Shown here: positions 1-8,755 of the stretch, one piece after another
How positions within the stretch are numbered: position 1 is the stretch's first letter
How the letters are laid out: every line of letters begins with the position of its first letter
Assembly (NCBI RefSeq): GCF_014199335.1
Contig: NZ_JACIJI010000003.1
Location: 124,001 to 188,000 of the forward strand
Length of the DNA stretch: 64,000 nt
From: Stakelama sediminis
GTDB lineage: Bacteria > Pseudomonadota > Alphaproteobacteria > Sphingomonadales > Sphingomonadaceae
Direction: 5' to 3'
The notes under the pieces: model-generated
Told to the model about the DNA's origin: nothing
Database searches by the model: none
What the model saw: only the letters and a program-made list of their open reading frames with translations
Translations under genes and position numbers: made by a program

Positions 1-1
1 A

Positions 2-514
2 GCGGGCTTTGCCACCCTGTTCCATCACCGCTGGTGCATCCTGACCCCGTCCGAAGGCACTGACCCGGTCGCCATTGAGCGCGTCAGCACGTTCTGGAAG
101 CGGCTGGGCGCGACGGTCGAGACGATGGAGGCCGCGCATCACGACCGGGTGCTGGCGATCACCAGCCACCTTCCGCACCTGATCGCCTATACGATTGTCG
201 GCACCGCCTCCGACCTCGAAGAGGTGACCGCGTCCGAAGTCATCAAATATTCGGCCGGGGGCTTTCGTGACTTCACGCGCATCGCCGCGTCCGACCCGAC
301 GATGTGGCGCGACGTGTTCCTGTCCAACCGCGAAGCCGTGCTCGACATGCTGCAACGCTTTTCGGAGGATCTGAGCGCGCTCCAACGCGCAATCCGCTGG
401 GACAAGGGCGACGAGCTTTTCGACCTGTTCACCCGCACCCGTGCGGTGCGGCGTTCGATCGTCGAACAGGGGCAGGACGACGCGGCGGAAAATTTCGGCC
501 GCGCACGGGATTAG
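2..514 (+). CDS. tyrA: Prephenate/cyclohexadienyl dehydrogenase, 3' part
   Basis: This is the carboxy-terminal 170 residues of a protein that begins left of the window; the frame is open from base 2 to the TAG at 512-514. The segment HHDRVLAITSHLPHLIAY is characteristic of the helical dimerisation domain of the TyrA family. The NAD-binding Rossmann half is outside the window. The family oxidises prephenate or arogenate on the way to tyrosine. The fragment contains further family-like stretches such as SAGGFRDFTRIAASDP. The gene converges on plsC, with an inverted-repeat element between them. Substrate preference (prephenate or arogenate) cannot be judged from this part. Confidence 0.88.
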   Translation, partial: AGFATLFHHRWCILTPSEGTDPVAIERVSTFWKRLGATVETMEAAHHDRVLAITSHLPHLIAYTIVGTASDLEEVTASEVIKYSAGGFRDFTRIAASDPTMWRDVFLSNREAVLDMLQRFSEDLSALQRAIRWDKGDELFDLFTRTRAVRRSIVEQGQDDAAENFGRARD

Positions 515-541
515 AGGTTGGGAGTTACGACCTGACCGGTC

Positions 542-631
542 GTCATTGCGAACCCGGCTTCATGTCGGGGGAAGCAATCCAGAGATGTTTGCGAACAGGA
601 CTGCCGCGTCGCTGACGCTCCTCGCAGTGAC
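542..631. repeat. REP-like imperfect inverted repeat between convergent genes
   Basis: The ends GTCATTGCGA (542-551) and TCGCAGTGAC (622-631) are complementary at 9 of 10 positions, and GAAGCAATCC lies inside the left half. This wording is typical of the palindromic intergenic repeats found in many proteobacterial genomes (recollection, not a search). It sits between the converging tyrA and plsC genes, where its transcript could fold on either strand. No T tract follows, so it is not called a terminator. Confidence 0.6.
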
Positions 632-634
632 AGA

Positions 635-1336
635 TTATCCTCTTCGCACCACATCACCGTCCAGCACATTGATCGCGGCATGGACGCGCGCTTCCACTTC
701 CCTGCGTGGCAATCCCGGCGGGATCGGCTCGCCGAAGCGCATTGTCACGATACCGGGACGCTTGGCACCCTTGCGCGGCCAGAGCCTGCCCGTATCCACC
801 GCCACCGGCACCACCGGCAGGTCGAGCGCACGGTACAGCCCCGCAAAACCGGATCGCAGCGGCGGCTGCTCACCCGGCGCAACCCGTGTCCCCTCCGGAA
901 AAATCAACACCGAACGCCCTTCGCCGAGCGCTGCACGCGCATCGCGCATCATCGCGCGCAATGCCTTTGCCGACGCCGCGCGATCGACCGGAATCGTGCC
1001 ATAACGCCGCGCCGCCCAGCCCCAGACCGGGATATTTGCCAGTTCGCGTTTCAGCACCACTGCCGGGGCATCCAGCCTTCGCGCCAGTTCCAGCGTCTCG
1101 AACATCGACTGATGCTTGCCCGCATAGAGTGCCGGGCGATCAAGCGGCGCCCCCTCCACGCGTACCCTGATTCCCAGAATATACCGCGCGCACCAGCGTT
1201 GCAGCGCCGTCCATCGATGCGCGTACCAGCGCAGCGCCCCGCGACCGAACAGCGCCGGGATCGGCACCGCCAGCACGATCGGCACCGACAGGCCGTAAAA
1301 GACCAGCGCGAACAGCCAGGAGCGCAGTTGGTTCAT
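635..1336 (-). CDS. plsC: 1-acyl-sn-glycerol-3-phosphate acyltransferase
   Basis: A 233-residue protein of the PlsC/LPLAT family, which acylates lysophosphatidic acid to phosphatidic acid at the inner membrane. A hydrophobic amino-terminal segment (about residues 7-28) anchors it. The acyltransferase block I is HQSMFE at residues 75-80, an HX4E form of the usual HX4D, and block III is FPEGTR at 146-151. The start at 1336 is chosen because its ATG overlaps the TGA of the upstream gene as ATGA; a longer frame begins 21 bases upstream but would start inside the neighbour. It is the last gene of the ftsE-ftsX-ydcF-plsC unit, so its expression is probably coupled to cell-division genes. Confidence 0.9.
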   Translation of the reverse strand: MNQLRSWLFALVFYGLSVPIVLAVPIPALFGRGALRWYAHRWTALQRWCARYILGIRVRVEGAPLDRPALYAGKHQSMFETLELARRLDAPAVVLKRELANIPVWGWAARRYGTIPVDRAASAKALRAMMRDARAALGEGRSVLIFPEGTRVAPGEQPPLRSGFAGLYRALDLPVVPVAVDTGRLWPRKGAKRPGIVTMRFGEPIPPGLPRREVEARVHAAINVLDGDVVRRG

Positions 1337-1869
1337 ACGCCCCCCAGTCCCAGCCAAAGCGCCACCCGCCGGATGAGGTATTTGTTATATTCGCTGAACA
1401 GCATCATCAGGCTGGGCGTGCTTTCCACCGGATCGCCGATGATCTTTATCCCCGGTCCCAGCGCATGGACCAGTTCCATCCGCGCACGCGGCATGTGCCA
1501 GTTGGACGTCACCAGCCGCAGGCTGTGATAATCATGCTGTTGCACCCAGCGCGCAGTTTCCTCTCCATTGGAACGCGTATCCACCGCCTCATGCCCCAGA
1601 TCGATGCAACAGGAAAACAGCTTTGGCGACACATGATATTCGAGCGCCAGTTCAACCGGACGCACCTCCCGGTCGACACCGGTGATGAGCAGCCGTTTGG
1701 CGGCATGATGCTGCAACAGGTACAGACCCCGGTCGATCCGCCCCGCACCGCCGGTGGGCACGACGATGGCATCGGTAATCCCGCCGTTGAGCGGTTTGCC
1801 GAGCGACAGCATGAAGACCGCAAAGCCCAGCAGCCACAGCACCAATATGGCGGCGACAGCGCGAATCAT
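1333..1869 (-). CDS. YdcF/ElyC family DUF218 membrane protein
   Basis: A 178-residue protein with one amino-terminal membrane segment (about residues 3-22) followed by a DUF218 domain. The family-typical stretches are DAIVVPTGG near the start of the domain and LVTSNWHMPRARMEL in the middle. DUF218 proteins (YdcF, SanA, ElyC) are envelope proteins of uncertain biochemistry; ElyC and SanA affect envelope integrity. The ATG at 1869 overlaps the ftsX stop as ATGA, which fixes the start although the frame is open for 32 more codons upstream. It sits between ftsX and plsC in one overlapping unit, which fits an envelope role, but no specific reaction can be assigned. Confidence 0.85.
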   Translation of the reverse strand: MIRAVAAILVLWLLGFAVFMLSLGKPLNGGITDAIVVPTGGAGRIDRGLYLLQHHAAKRLLITGVDREVRPVELALEYHVSPKLFSCCIDLGHEAVDTRSNGEETARWVQQHDYHSLRLVTSNWHMPRARMELVHALGPGIKIIGDPVESTPSLMMLFSEYNKYLIRRVALWLGLGGV

Positions 1870-2762
1870 CACAACTGACTCTTCAGCGTGCGGACCACCG
1901 ACAACCGCGCCGCCGCCATCGCCATCAGCGCGAAAACGAACGGCACCGCGACAAGGATTGCCCAATCCGCAGGTGTCAGTACCATGGTGTTCATCATCTG
2001 TGAGCCCAGCATGGCGAGCCGCGCCTGAAAAAACGCCGTCAGCGCCAGTGCGCCGACGGCGCCGATCGCGCCGCCGGTCAGCGTATCGAGCGCAATACGG
2101 CGCTGGAACAAGCGCGCCACCTGAACATCCGTCGAGCCGAGCATATGCAGCACATCGATGGTATCGCGATGCGTATCAAGTCCCGATCGCGCCGCCAGCA
2201 GCACCACCGCCGTCGTCGCCACCGCCATCAGCGCCACCAGCCCTGCGCCCAGCAGCCACAATGTCGTGATGAATCCGCGCACCGGTGCCAGCCAGCGCGC
2301 GTGCCGGTCGACCTGCGCACCGGGGACGATCGCCTGCACCTGGGCCGTCACCCGCGCGACATCGGCAGTGTCGCCGTGGCGAAGGTCGACATCGATCATC
2401 GCCGGCATCGGCAGGTCGGGGTCCAGCCCCGCATCGCCCAGCCAGGGCTTGAGCAGCTTTGCCAGCCGCGCACGATCGACCGGCGCTACCCGCGTCACCG
2501 CCGGATCTTTCCGCAAGGCAGCGACCACCTTTGCCACGCTTGCCTGTTGCGCATCCTTGTCGGCACCGATGATCTGCACGGTCAGCCGCCCCGCCAGTTC
2601 CCGGTCAAGCGAGCCTGCCGAACGTGCCGCGCCCAGCCCCAGTGCGGCCGCCAGCACGGTCAGAAAAATCATGATCGCCATGATCCATACCATCGCACGC
2701 GTGCGCCGTCCGTCGTCGAGAAGATGGCGCGACGGGGTCGGCAGCGCCTCCATATCGCTCAC
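1869..2762 (-). CDS. ftsX: Cell division ABC transporter permease FtsX
   Basis: A 297-residue integral membrane protein with the FtsX layout: a short cytoplasmic start, a membrane helix at about residues 24-46, an extracytoplasmic domain, then three further membrane helices in the carboxy-terminal half (about 160-195, 215-245, 260-290). With FtsE it forms the complex that controls septal peptidoglycan hydrolases during division. The start ATG overlaps the ftsE stop as ATGA, so the two subunits are translationally coupled. No divisome hydrolase or EnvC-like gene is nearby. The family is divergent in sequence, and the assignment rests on topology together with the adjacent ftsE. Confidence 0.9.
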   Translation of the reverse strand: MSDMEALPTPSRHLLDDGRRTRAMVWIMAIMIFLTVLAAALGLGAARSAGSLDRELAGRLTVQIIGADKDAQQASVAKVVAALRKDPAVTRVAPVDRARLAKLLKPWLGDAGLDPDLPMPAMIDVDLRHGDTADVARVTAQVQAIVPGAQVDRHARWLAPVRGFITTLWLLGAGLVALMAVATTAVVLLAARSGLDTHRDTIDVLHMLGSTDVQVARLFQRRIALDTLTGGAIGAVGALALTAFFQARLAMLGSQMMNTMVLTPADWAILVAVPFVFALMAMAAARLSVVRTLKSQL

Positions 2763-3484
2763 GACGTCTCCTCCGGCGGGACATCGGGACGACGCGGGGG
2801 AAAACGCAGCGATCCCGTCGGATCGTACAGCCTGCCCTTGTCGATCCGCATCATGTTCGCTCCAGGAACGCGGTTGAGCAGGTGGAAATCGTGGGTCGCC
2901 ACCACCACGGTCGTCCCCAGCCGGTTAAGCGAGCCGAACAGATGGATCAGCCGGTCCGCCATTTCGGGATCGACGTTGCCGGTGGGTTCGTCGGCGACCA
3001 GCAGTTCGGGCCGGGTGATGATCGCGCGCGCAATCGCCACGCGCTGCTGCTCCCCGCCCGACAGAGTGGCAGGCAAGGCGCGGCCGCGATCCTGCAACCC
3101 GACCCAGGCGAGCATTTCGCGCACCGGCGGCTCGACTTCACCCTCTGGAATCCCGGCCACCCGCAGCGGCAGGGCGATATTGTCATAGGCGGTCAGGTGC
3201 GGCACCAGCCGGAAATCCTGAAACACCACGCCGATCCGGCGGCGAAATCCCGGCAGGCGCTTTCGCGGCAGCAAAACCGTGTCTTCACCGAACAACCGGA
3301 TGATCCCGCGACTGGGACGTTGTGCCAAATAGAGAAGCTTGAGCAGCGACGTCTTACCTGCGCCGGAAGCGCCGGTCAGGAAATAAAACGCCCCGTCGGA
3401 TAGCGTGAAACTGATGTCCGAAAGCGTTTCCGGCCCGGTTCCGTACCGCAAACCCACATTTTCGAACTGAACGATATTCGCCAT
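2759..3484 (-). CDS. ftsE: Cell division ATP-binding protein FtsE
   Basis: A 241-residue ABC ATPase. The Walker A motif GASGAGKTS is at residues 38-46, the ABC signature LSGGEQQ at 141-147 and the Walker B/D-loop region DEPTGNVD at 165-172, so all catalytic elements are intact. FtsE binds FtsX and couples ATP hydrolysis to septal wall remodelling. It is the first gene of the leftward unit, and the next three genes each overlap their predecessor by four bases. The promoter should lie in the 159-base gap shared with the divergent zinc-ribbon gene. No clear consensus promoter is visible there. Confidence 0.96.
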   Translation of the reverse strand: MANIVQFENVGLRYGTGPETLSDISFTLSDGAFYFLTGASGAGKTSLLKLLYLAQRPSRGIIRLFGEDTVLLPRKRLPGFRRRIGVVFQDFRLVPHLTAYDNIALPLRVAGIPEGEVEPPVREMLAWVGLQDRGRALPATLSGGEQQRVAIARAIITRPELLVADEPTGNVDPEMADRLIHLFGSLNRLGTTVVVATHDFHLLNRVPGANMMRIDKGRLYDPTGSLRFPPRRPDVPPEETS

Positions 3485-3643
3485 GTACGGCTTGCCGCCC
3501 GCTCCTTCATGCGTCCCGCACCGGCCATCGCACGTCCGGCGTCACGGCTCAAGCGATGGTGCCAAGACTCTTGCCTAACTACCCCTGACCATGCTTAGAA
3601 TCATTTCCGCCGGCAACAAGCGTCCAAGTGAAAAGACTGTCCG

Positions 3644-4402
3644 ATGATCCTCGAATGTTCCGAGTGCCATACCCGCTATATGGTTCCCGACACCGCCATC
3701 GGGCCGGACGGACGCACCGTGCGGTGCGCCAATTGCAAACATAGCTGGTTTCAGGCACCGGCCGTCGCGCGCGAAACTCCGGCGGCCAGTCCGACCAAAG
3801 CCGCCGCCGCGAAACCGTCGCCCGCACCCCGGCCAAAGGCACCGGTGCCCCCGCCTGCCGCCGCACCCCAGCCGCCGCGCCGCTTCGTCGACCCCGCCGC
3901 CGAGCGAGGGTTTTCCGCCGGTCCGTCGGAATATGATCCGTTTGCGCAGGAACCGCTGCTCAAGCCCCGGCGCAATCCCGCAAAGCGCTGGACGGCAGCC
4001 GCCGTCGCCGCCGGGCTGGTGATGACCGCCGGTGCCGGTGCGCTGTTGATTACCGACGCGCCGGGCATTGCCTCCAATATCGGCCTGTCGGGAAGCGATG
4101 CCGACACGCCGCTGCGCTTCATCAATATGCAGAAGCCGGAGCGTACCATGTTGTCGAGCGGCAACGAACTGTTCGCGGTTTCGGGTGCGATCGAAAACCC
4201 CTCCGGCGTGAAAGAGCATATTCCCGACATACGCGCCGAACTGCGCGATGGTCAGGGTAAGCTGGTCTATAGCTGGACGATCGCGCCCCCCAGCCGCGAA
4301 ATCGGTCCCAGCCAGCAGATCAGTTTCAACAGTGCAAAGCTGGATGTGCCCGCCAATTCGAAGACGCTGGAACTCAGCTTTGTCGGGGACGGCAACAGCT
4401 AA
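3644..4402 (+). CDS. MJ0042-type zinc-ribbon membrane protein
   Basis: A 252-residue protein with four parts. An amino-terminal zinc ribbon has two CXXC knuckles (C5, C8 and C27, C30). A proline/alanine-rich linker covers about residues 48-100. One membrane helix lies near 117-139. A carboxy-terminal extracytoplasmic domain (about 150-252) resembles DUF3426. Such proteins are often annotated as MJ0042 zinc-finger proteins and commonly occur beside ftsE in alphaproteobacteria. Their function is unknown; a metal- or redox-sensing role is only a guess from the ribbon. The gene diverges from ftsE and is followed by tRNA-Leu about 100 bases downstream. Its ribosome-binding site is weak. Confidence 0.8.
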   Translation: MILECSECHTRYMVPDTAIGPDGRTVRCANCKHSWFQAPAVARETPAASPTKAAAAKPSPAPRPKAPVPPPAAAPQPPRRFVDPAAERGFSAGPSEYDPFAQEPLLKPRRNPAKRWTAAAVAAGLVMTAGAGALLITDAPGIASNIGLSGSDADTPLRFINMQKPERTMLSSGNELFAVSGAIENPSGVKEHIPDIRAELRDGQGKLVYSWTIAPPSREIGPSQQISFNSAKLDVPANSKTLELSFVGDGNS

Positions 4403-4503
4403 TCCCGGTCAGCCGCAAAGAACGCCATTGCCAGCCCTGTCGGGCTTTGCTAGGGGCACGCGCCTGCCAGCGTCGGAAAACACCTCCGGCGAATTTCATG
4501 AGT

Positions 4504-4590
4504 GCGGTCGTGGCGGAACTGGTAGACGCGCAACGTTGAGGTCGTTGTGGCCGAAAGGCCGTGGAAGTTCGAGTCTTCTCGACCGCACCA
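4504..4590 (+). tRNA. tRNA-Leu (anticodon GAG)
   Basis: The 87-base sequence folds as a class II tRNA. The acceptor strands GCGGTCG and CGACCGC pair perfectly and are followed by discriminator A and an encoded CCA. The D-arm contains the GGTAGACGCG wording typical of bacterial tRNA-Leu. The anticodon stem CAACG/CGTTG encloses the loop TTGAGGT, giving anticodon GAG, which reads CTC and CTT codons. A variable arm GGCCGAAAGGCC forms a hairpin, and the T-arm carries GTTCGAGTC. It lies between the zinc-ribbon gene and ppa, both of which are separately oriented. Confidence 0.96.
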
Positions 4591-4665
4591 ATCCTTTGAA
4601 AGCGATGACGTAATCCTTTCCCGCTTTTGCGGGTGATGTCGCTTGGCCGGGAACGATGTGCGACC

Positions 4666-4698
4666 AAAAAAAGGGGCGGCACGTTTCCGCACCGCCCC
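4666..4698 (-). terminator. Rho-independent terminator of ppa
   Basis: Read on the minus strand, an 11-base-pair stem (GGGGCGG core plus two wobble pairs) closes a GAAA tetraloop and is followed directly by seven T residues. It lies 28 bases beyond the ppa stop codon. The gene on the other strand upstream is the tRNA, for which this orientation would not supply a T tract. Confidence 0.88.
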
Positions 4699-4725
4699 CC
4701 GTTTTACCCTGGATAGACCTTCGCC

Positions 4726-5265
4726 TCAGGCCGCTTCCGCGTCCTTGGCCCGTTCGATCGCTTCCAGCAGAATGCGGCGGGCGTCTTCGGCGCCGCCCCA
4801 GGTGCCGATACGCACCCATTTTTCCTTTTCCAGATCTTTGTAATGGGTGAAGAAATGCTCGATCTGCTTGAACACGATGTCGGGCAGATCGTCCATTTCC
4901 TCGACCTTCGTATAATAGGGGAAGGTCGAATCCACCGGCACGCAGACCAGCTTTTCATCGCCGCCATGTTCGTCTTCCAGGTTCAGCACCGCGATCGGGC
5001 GTGCGCGCACCACCGATCCGGCGATGAACGGCGACCGCGCGACGACCAGCGCGTCGATCGGATCGCCGTCGGGCGACAGCGTATGCGGAACGAACCCGTA
5101 ATTGGCCGGATAGCGCATCGGCGTATGCAGAATGCGATCGACGAACAGCGCGCCGGATTTCTTGTCGAATTCATATTTGACGGGCTCTCCGCCAATCGGA
5201 ACTTCGATGATGACGTTCAGGCTGTGGGGAGGGTCATCGCCCACCGGGACCATGTCGATACGCAT
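4726..5265 (-). CDS. ppa: Inorganic pyrophosphatase (family I)
   Basis: A 179-residue soluble enzyme, the usual length for bacterial family I pyrophosphatase, which hydrolyses pyrophosphate from biosynthetic reactions. The signature DGDPIDAL holds the metal-binding aspartates. The flanking stretches EVPIGG, KYEFDK and YPANYGFVPHT are also family-typical. The stop codon of the upstream M61 peptidase gene lies only 19 bases away, so the two may be cotranscribed, and the intrinsic terminator downstream closes the unit. Confidence 0.96.
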   Translation of the reverse strand: MRIDMVPVGDDPPHSLNVIIEVPIGGEPVKYEFDKKSGALFVDRILHTPMRYPANYGFVPHTLSPDGDPIDALVVARSPFIAGSVVRARPIAVLNLEDEHGGDEKLVCVPVDSTFPYYTKVEEMDDLPDIVFKQIEHFFTHYKDLEKEKWVRIGTWGGAEDARRILLEAIERAKDAEAA

Positions 5266-5284
5266 AATCTATACCTTTATGCTG

Positions 5285-7192
5285 TTATTGGGGAGCGAGC
5301 AGGCGGTCGAGCCCGGTTTCGCCCTTGCCGATTTTGACGAGGTGCGGATAGCGCAGGCCCCCGTGATAGTCGATGGCGATTTCGTGATATCCATCGTCCT
5401 TCTTCAGGAGCAGCCTGATCGGGTCTTTCGAATCCTTTGCGTCCGTCACCGCCTGCTTCATGAGTTTGGGATCGTAATCCTTGCCGTTGATCGCGACGAT
5501 CTTGTCGGCAATATCCATGCCTGCCTGAAACGCCGGGCTGTTCCACTGCACCGCCTCGACATTGCCGTCCTTCGCGATGGCGAGGCCCAGACCGATGGTC
5601 AGGTCCAGCCCGCCCTTCTTTTCGCGTTCCTTGTACAGGTCGCTGGGCGTGTCGTTGTAGACCAGCTTGTATCCGTTGTTTTCAAACCCGATCGCCGGAT
5701 CGGAATCATTCACCTCGTCCAGCCATTTGTGGAAAAAGCCACCCCAGTCATAGGGCTGGATCTTATTCAGCGTATCGATCACATCCTGCCGGGTGAAGGT
5801 CAGTTCGCCCCAATCGCCATTGCGCATGCCGAAAAATGCCTTGGCGAAATCGTCCATCGACTTCGTGCCGCCCGACTGTTTGCGCAGGATCGAATCGACG
5901 TCCATCCACATCAGCAGGCCGTTATTGTAATAATCCTCGCTGCGCTGATAGTTGCGCCAGCCGATGGGCTTGCGATGCGCGATAATCGGGTCGTTGGTCG
6001 TGTCGATCAGCGAACGCCATTTGCGGCCCGGCTGATTGGCGTAATAGGCAGCGATGCGGGCATAGGCGTCGAGCGTCTGCTGCTTCGAATAAATGCCCGA
6101 ACGGTTGCCCAGCACATAGCCCCAGAACTGCGTCTGCCCTTCATAGACCCACAGCCCCTCATCACGCATCGGGGTCGCGTAATCGGGCGTCCACAAATTG
6201 GCCGGGCGGCGGAATTTGCCGTTCCAGCTATGCGTATATTCGTGCGGGAGCAGATTGCGCCCCCCGGCTCCTTCGTCCCATTTGGTGAAATAGCCGGTAC
6301 CCGGATTGTTTTCGGAACTGCGATGATGTTCCAGCCCGATGCCGCCCAGCTTGTCGCTCAGCGCCAGCAGAAACTCGTAATGGTCGTAATGTTGCGCGCC
6401 GAACAGCTTTACCGCCTGCTGCACCAGTCGCTTGTGCGCGTCGATCTGCGCGGGCGTCGCGTCCAGTTCCTTGGGATCGTCTGCCCAGACGTTCAGGTCG
6501 ACCTTCGGCGACAGCGCCCATTGCTTGTAATAGCGCCCGGCAAAGACCGGCGAGTCCACCAACACCTGATAATTGGTCGTATTATAGACATAGTGGTTGC
6601 CCTGCTTCGTCGCGGGCAGGCCGGAAACCGCCGTCCAGCCTTCGGGATATTTGACCGTCGCCCTGATCGGAATGTCGCGCACATAATATCCCGCCGGATA
6701 CAGGCTGACCGAATTCCATTGCAGGTTCAGGATATTGGGTTCCATCACGATCCGGCCCTGATCGGGGTTGGTCGCGGACAGGAACTGGAATTCGGCGGTG
6801 ATCGACTTCGCCCCTTCGGGAACGTCGATATGAAAGGCGGTGACCGTAACCGTGTCGCGTTTCCACGGCACTTCCTTGCCATCGGCCATGATTTTCAGAC
6901 CCGCCAGCTTTTCGATCGCCCCGCGCGGCGAATGGTTGCCGGGCAGCCAGCTTGGGAACAGCAGGGTCATCGGCCCGGAAGCGGCAACGGGAATGGTTTC
7001 CTTCACCTGGAAAATGCCCTGACCGACATTGGTCGCATCGACGTTCAGGTCGATGGTACCGCCGGGATAGGCGACATCGCGCGCCACCGGCACATCATGC
7101 GGAACCGGCGTCGCCATCGGCTTGGAAAGCTCCTGCGCATGGGCGGAAACGGACGCGAGCAAAAGCGTGGCGACAGCAAAACTGCGGATCAT
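5285..7192 (-). CDS. M61 family metallopeptidase with PDZ domain
   Basis: A 635-residue exported protein. The first 20 residues form a signal peptide ending SAHAQ. An amino-terminal beta domain is followed by the gluzincin domain with HEYTH at residues 317-321 and the downstream segment GLWVYEGQTQFWGYVL, which supplies the glutamate ligand. A PDZ domain occupies about the last 110 residues. M61 (glycyl aminopeptidase-like) enzymes of sphingomonads cleave short peptides in the periplasm. The start at 7192 is preferred over the upstream ATG at 7267 because it begins the signal peptide directly. ppa follows on the same strand. Confidence 0.92.
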   Translation of the reverse strand: MIRSFAVATLLLASVSAHAQELSKPMATPVPHDVPVARDVAYPGGTIDLNVDATNVGQGIFQVKETIPVAASGPMTLLFPSWLPGNHSPRGAIEKLAGLKIMADGKEVPWKRDTVTVTAFHIDVPEGAKSITAEFQFLSATNPDQGRIVMEPNILNLQWNSVSLYPAGYYVRDIPIRATVKYPEGWTAVSGLPATKQGNHYVYNTTNYQVLVDSPVFAGRYYKQWALSPKVDLNVWADDPKELDATPAQIDAHKRLVQQAVKLFGAQHYDHYEFLLALSDKLGGIGLEHHRSSENNPGTGYFTKWDEGAGGRNLLPHEYTHSWNGKFRRPANLWTPDYATPMRDEGLWVYEGQTQFWGYVLGNRSGIYSKQQTLDAYARIAAYYANQPGRKWRSLIDTTNDPIIAHRKPIGWRNYQRSEDYYNNGLLMWMDVDSILRKQSGGTKSMDDFAKAFFGMRNGDWGELTFTRQDVIDTLNKIQPYDWGGFFHKWLDEVNDSDPAIGFENNGYKLVYNDTPSDLYKEREKKGGLDLTIGLGLAIAKDGNVEAVQWNSPAFQAGMDIADKIVAINGKDYDPKLMKQAVTDAKDSKDPIRLLLKKDDGYHEIAIDYHGGLRYPHLVKIGKGETGLDRLLAPQ

Positions 7193-7347
7193 GAAGGCCC
7201 CCGGATTTTTTTGAAATGCAATAAAGAAGGAAGAAGGGTGATGCCGGGAAGGTAAACGCGCTTTCATCGTCGCGTCCAGCCCGAAAAACGGCTATTTTAT
7301 TCATGCTTCACGGCTTGCTTACCATTTGCGGGCTAAGACGCCGGACC

Positions 7348-8682
7348 ATGTTTCACGATTTCGCGCTTTCCCGGCGAACCGCCGCCGACCCCCGCCCGCG
7401 TTCGGCGGTCAGCATGGGCACCGGTCTCGCCGGCCTCGCCGGACTGGCGCTCTGGGTCGCGATTGCCTGCCATTACCGCATGGACGGCCCGTTTGCGGCG
7501 CTCACCAACCTGATCTTTTGCGGGGTTCCGATGGTGCTCTGGTCGGTGTTCGTCGACAAGGTGCATCGCAATCCGTCGACCGGGCTCGACTGGTCGAATC
7601 CGAAACCGCTGCGCGAAAGTTTCGACATCAGCCTGACTAAACTGGTCGGGCTATGGGTCACCTGGGTCGCGATTGCCGGTATCTATGCCACCGGGCGCTT
7701 TTACTGGGAGGATGGCTATACCTTTGCGATGTGGTGCTTCCGCATCGGTGCGCCCTTCCTGTTCGCGCTGTCGATCCCCTATGTGCTGATCCTCGACCGC
7801 TATGCGAAGGAACCGAAGGACGGCGCATGGGCACTGGGCGCATGGCTGATGGGACTGGATGCGCCGGTCGCGAAACAGGCGATTTTCAACCATCTGCGAA
7901 GCTGGGGGGTGAAGGCCTTCTTCCTTGCCTTCATGCTGGCGATCGTTCCGGGGGGATTCGCCAATTTCGTGCGCGGCGACACCTCACAGCTCTGGCACGA
8001 TCCGGTCGCGCTGTCGCAATGGCTGATCACCTTCATGTTCGTGGTCGATGTCGCCTTTGCCACCGTCGGCTACATCCTGACCGTGCGCCCGCTCGATTCG
8101 CATATCCGCAGCGCCAATCCCTTTGCCGTGAGCTGGATGGCGGCGCTGATCTGTTATCCGCCCTTCATCCTGATGGGTGACGGCGGCCCGCTCGACTATC
8201 ATCCCGGCACCGCCGAATGGACCTACTGGTTCCAGAACCATCCCGTCATCCTTGCGATGATCGGCGCGGTGCTGGTGATCCTGACCGCCATCTATGCTTC
8301 GGCGACAGTGGCGTTCGGCTTTCGCTTTTCCAACCTCACCCATCGCGGCATCCTGACCCATGGGCCCTATGCGCTGTCGCGCCACCCCGCCTATCTGGCG
8401 AAGAATCTGTTCTGGTGGCTATCGACCGTGCCAATACTCACCACCGGAAGCTGGAGCGATGCGGCACGCGCCACCGTGCTGATGGGCGTGGTGTCGAGCG
8501 TCTATTACTGGCGCGCCAAAACCGAGGAGCGCCACCTCGCGCTCGACCCCGACTATGTCGAATATTCGCGCTGGATGGAGCGCAACGCGCCGGTGCCGAG
8601 GCTCATCGCCTGGGTGAAAGGCAAACCGCGCGATGTTCAGCCCACGCCGCCGATCGAGGGATTGAACGCGGCAGGGCAGTGA
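7348..8682 (+). CDS. ICMT-like isoprenylcysteine/phospholipid methyltransferase-family membrane protein
   Basis: A 444-residue polytopic membrane protein. The carboxy-terminal third has the layout of the ICMT/PEMT-type methyltransferases: THGPYALSRHPAYLAKNLFWW, then a membrane hairpin, then the TEERHLALDPDYVEYSRW-like segment that forms the S-adenosylmethionine pocket. The amino-terminal two thirds add several more membrane helices than the small stand-alone ICMT enzymes have. Substrate is unknown; prenylated cysteine, phospholipid or another lipid are possibilities. ATG at 7348 is used; an in-frame ATG at 7303 would add a 15-residue extension with no obvious signal. It diverges from the M61 gene. 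Confidence 0.72.
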   Translation: MFHDFALSRRTAADPRPRSAVSMGTGLAGLAGLALWVAIACHYRMDGPFAALTNLIFCGVPMVLWSVFVDKVHRNPSTGLDWSNPKPLRESFDISLTKLVGLWVTWVAIAGIYATGRFYWEDGYTFAMWCFRIGAPFLFALSIPYVLILDRYAKEPKDGAWALGAWLMGLDAPVAKQAIFNHLRSWGVKAFFLAFMLAIVPGGFANFVRGDTSQLWHDPVALSQWLITFMFVVDVAFATVGYILTVRPLDSHIRSANPFAVSWMAALICYPPFILMGDGGPLDYHPGTAEWTYWFQNHPVILAMIGAVLVILTAIYASATVAFGFRFSNLTHRGILTHGPYALSRHPAYLAKNLFWWLSTVPILTTGSWSDAARATVLMGVVSSVYYWRAKTEERHLALDPDYVEYSRWMERNAPVPRLIAWVKGKPRDVQPTPPIEGLNAAGQ

Positions 8683-8687
8683 AATGC

Positions 8688-8722
8688 TGCAATACAGATA
8701 ATAATTATTGTAATACGATAAT
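8688..8722. promoter_or_regulatory. AT-rich direct repeats, candidate operator
   Basis: Two near-identical words, TGCAATACAGATAAT (8688-8702) and TGTAATACGATAAT (8709-8722), repeat in the same direction about two helical turns apart, and an AATAATTATT palindrome sits between them (8700-8709). The block is strikingly AT-rich in a GC-rich window and lies just upstream of the DUF2975/XRE pair. The spacing suggests binding of a regulator, possibly the adjacent XRE protein. That is inference. Confidence 0.45.
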
Positions 8723-8755
8723 TTCTGGCTATGCAGATCCGGTAAGGAGACCTGC

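Noticed and set aside
4620..4633. CCCGC-TTTT-GCGGG hairpin after tRNA-Leu
   Set aside because: The stem is only five base pairs and no T tract follows, so a terminator call is not supported.
5132..7255. A 707-codon rightward frame opposite the M61 peptidase
   Set aside because: It spans ppa and M61, both with intact active sites, and itself resembles no family.
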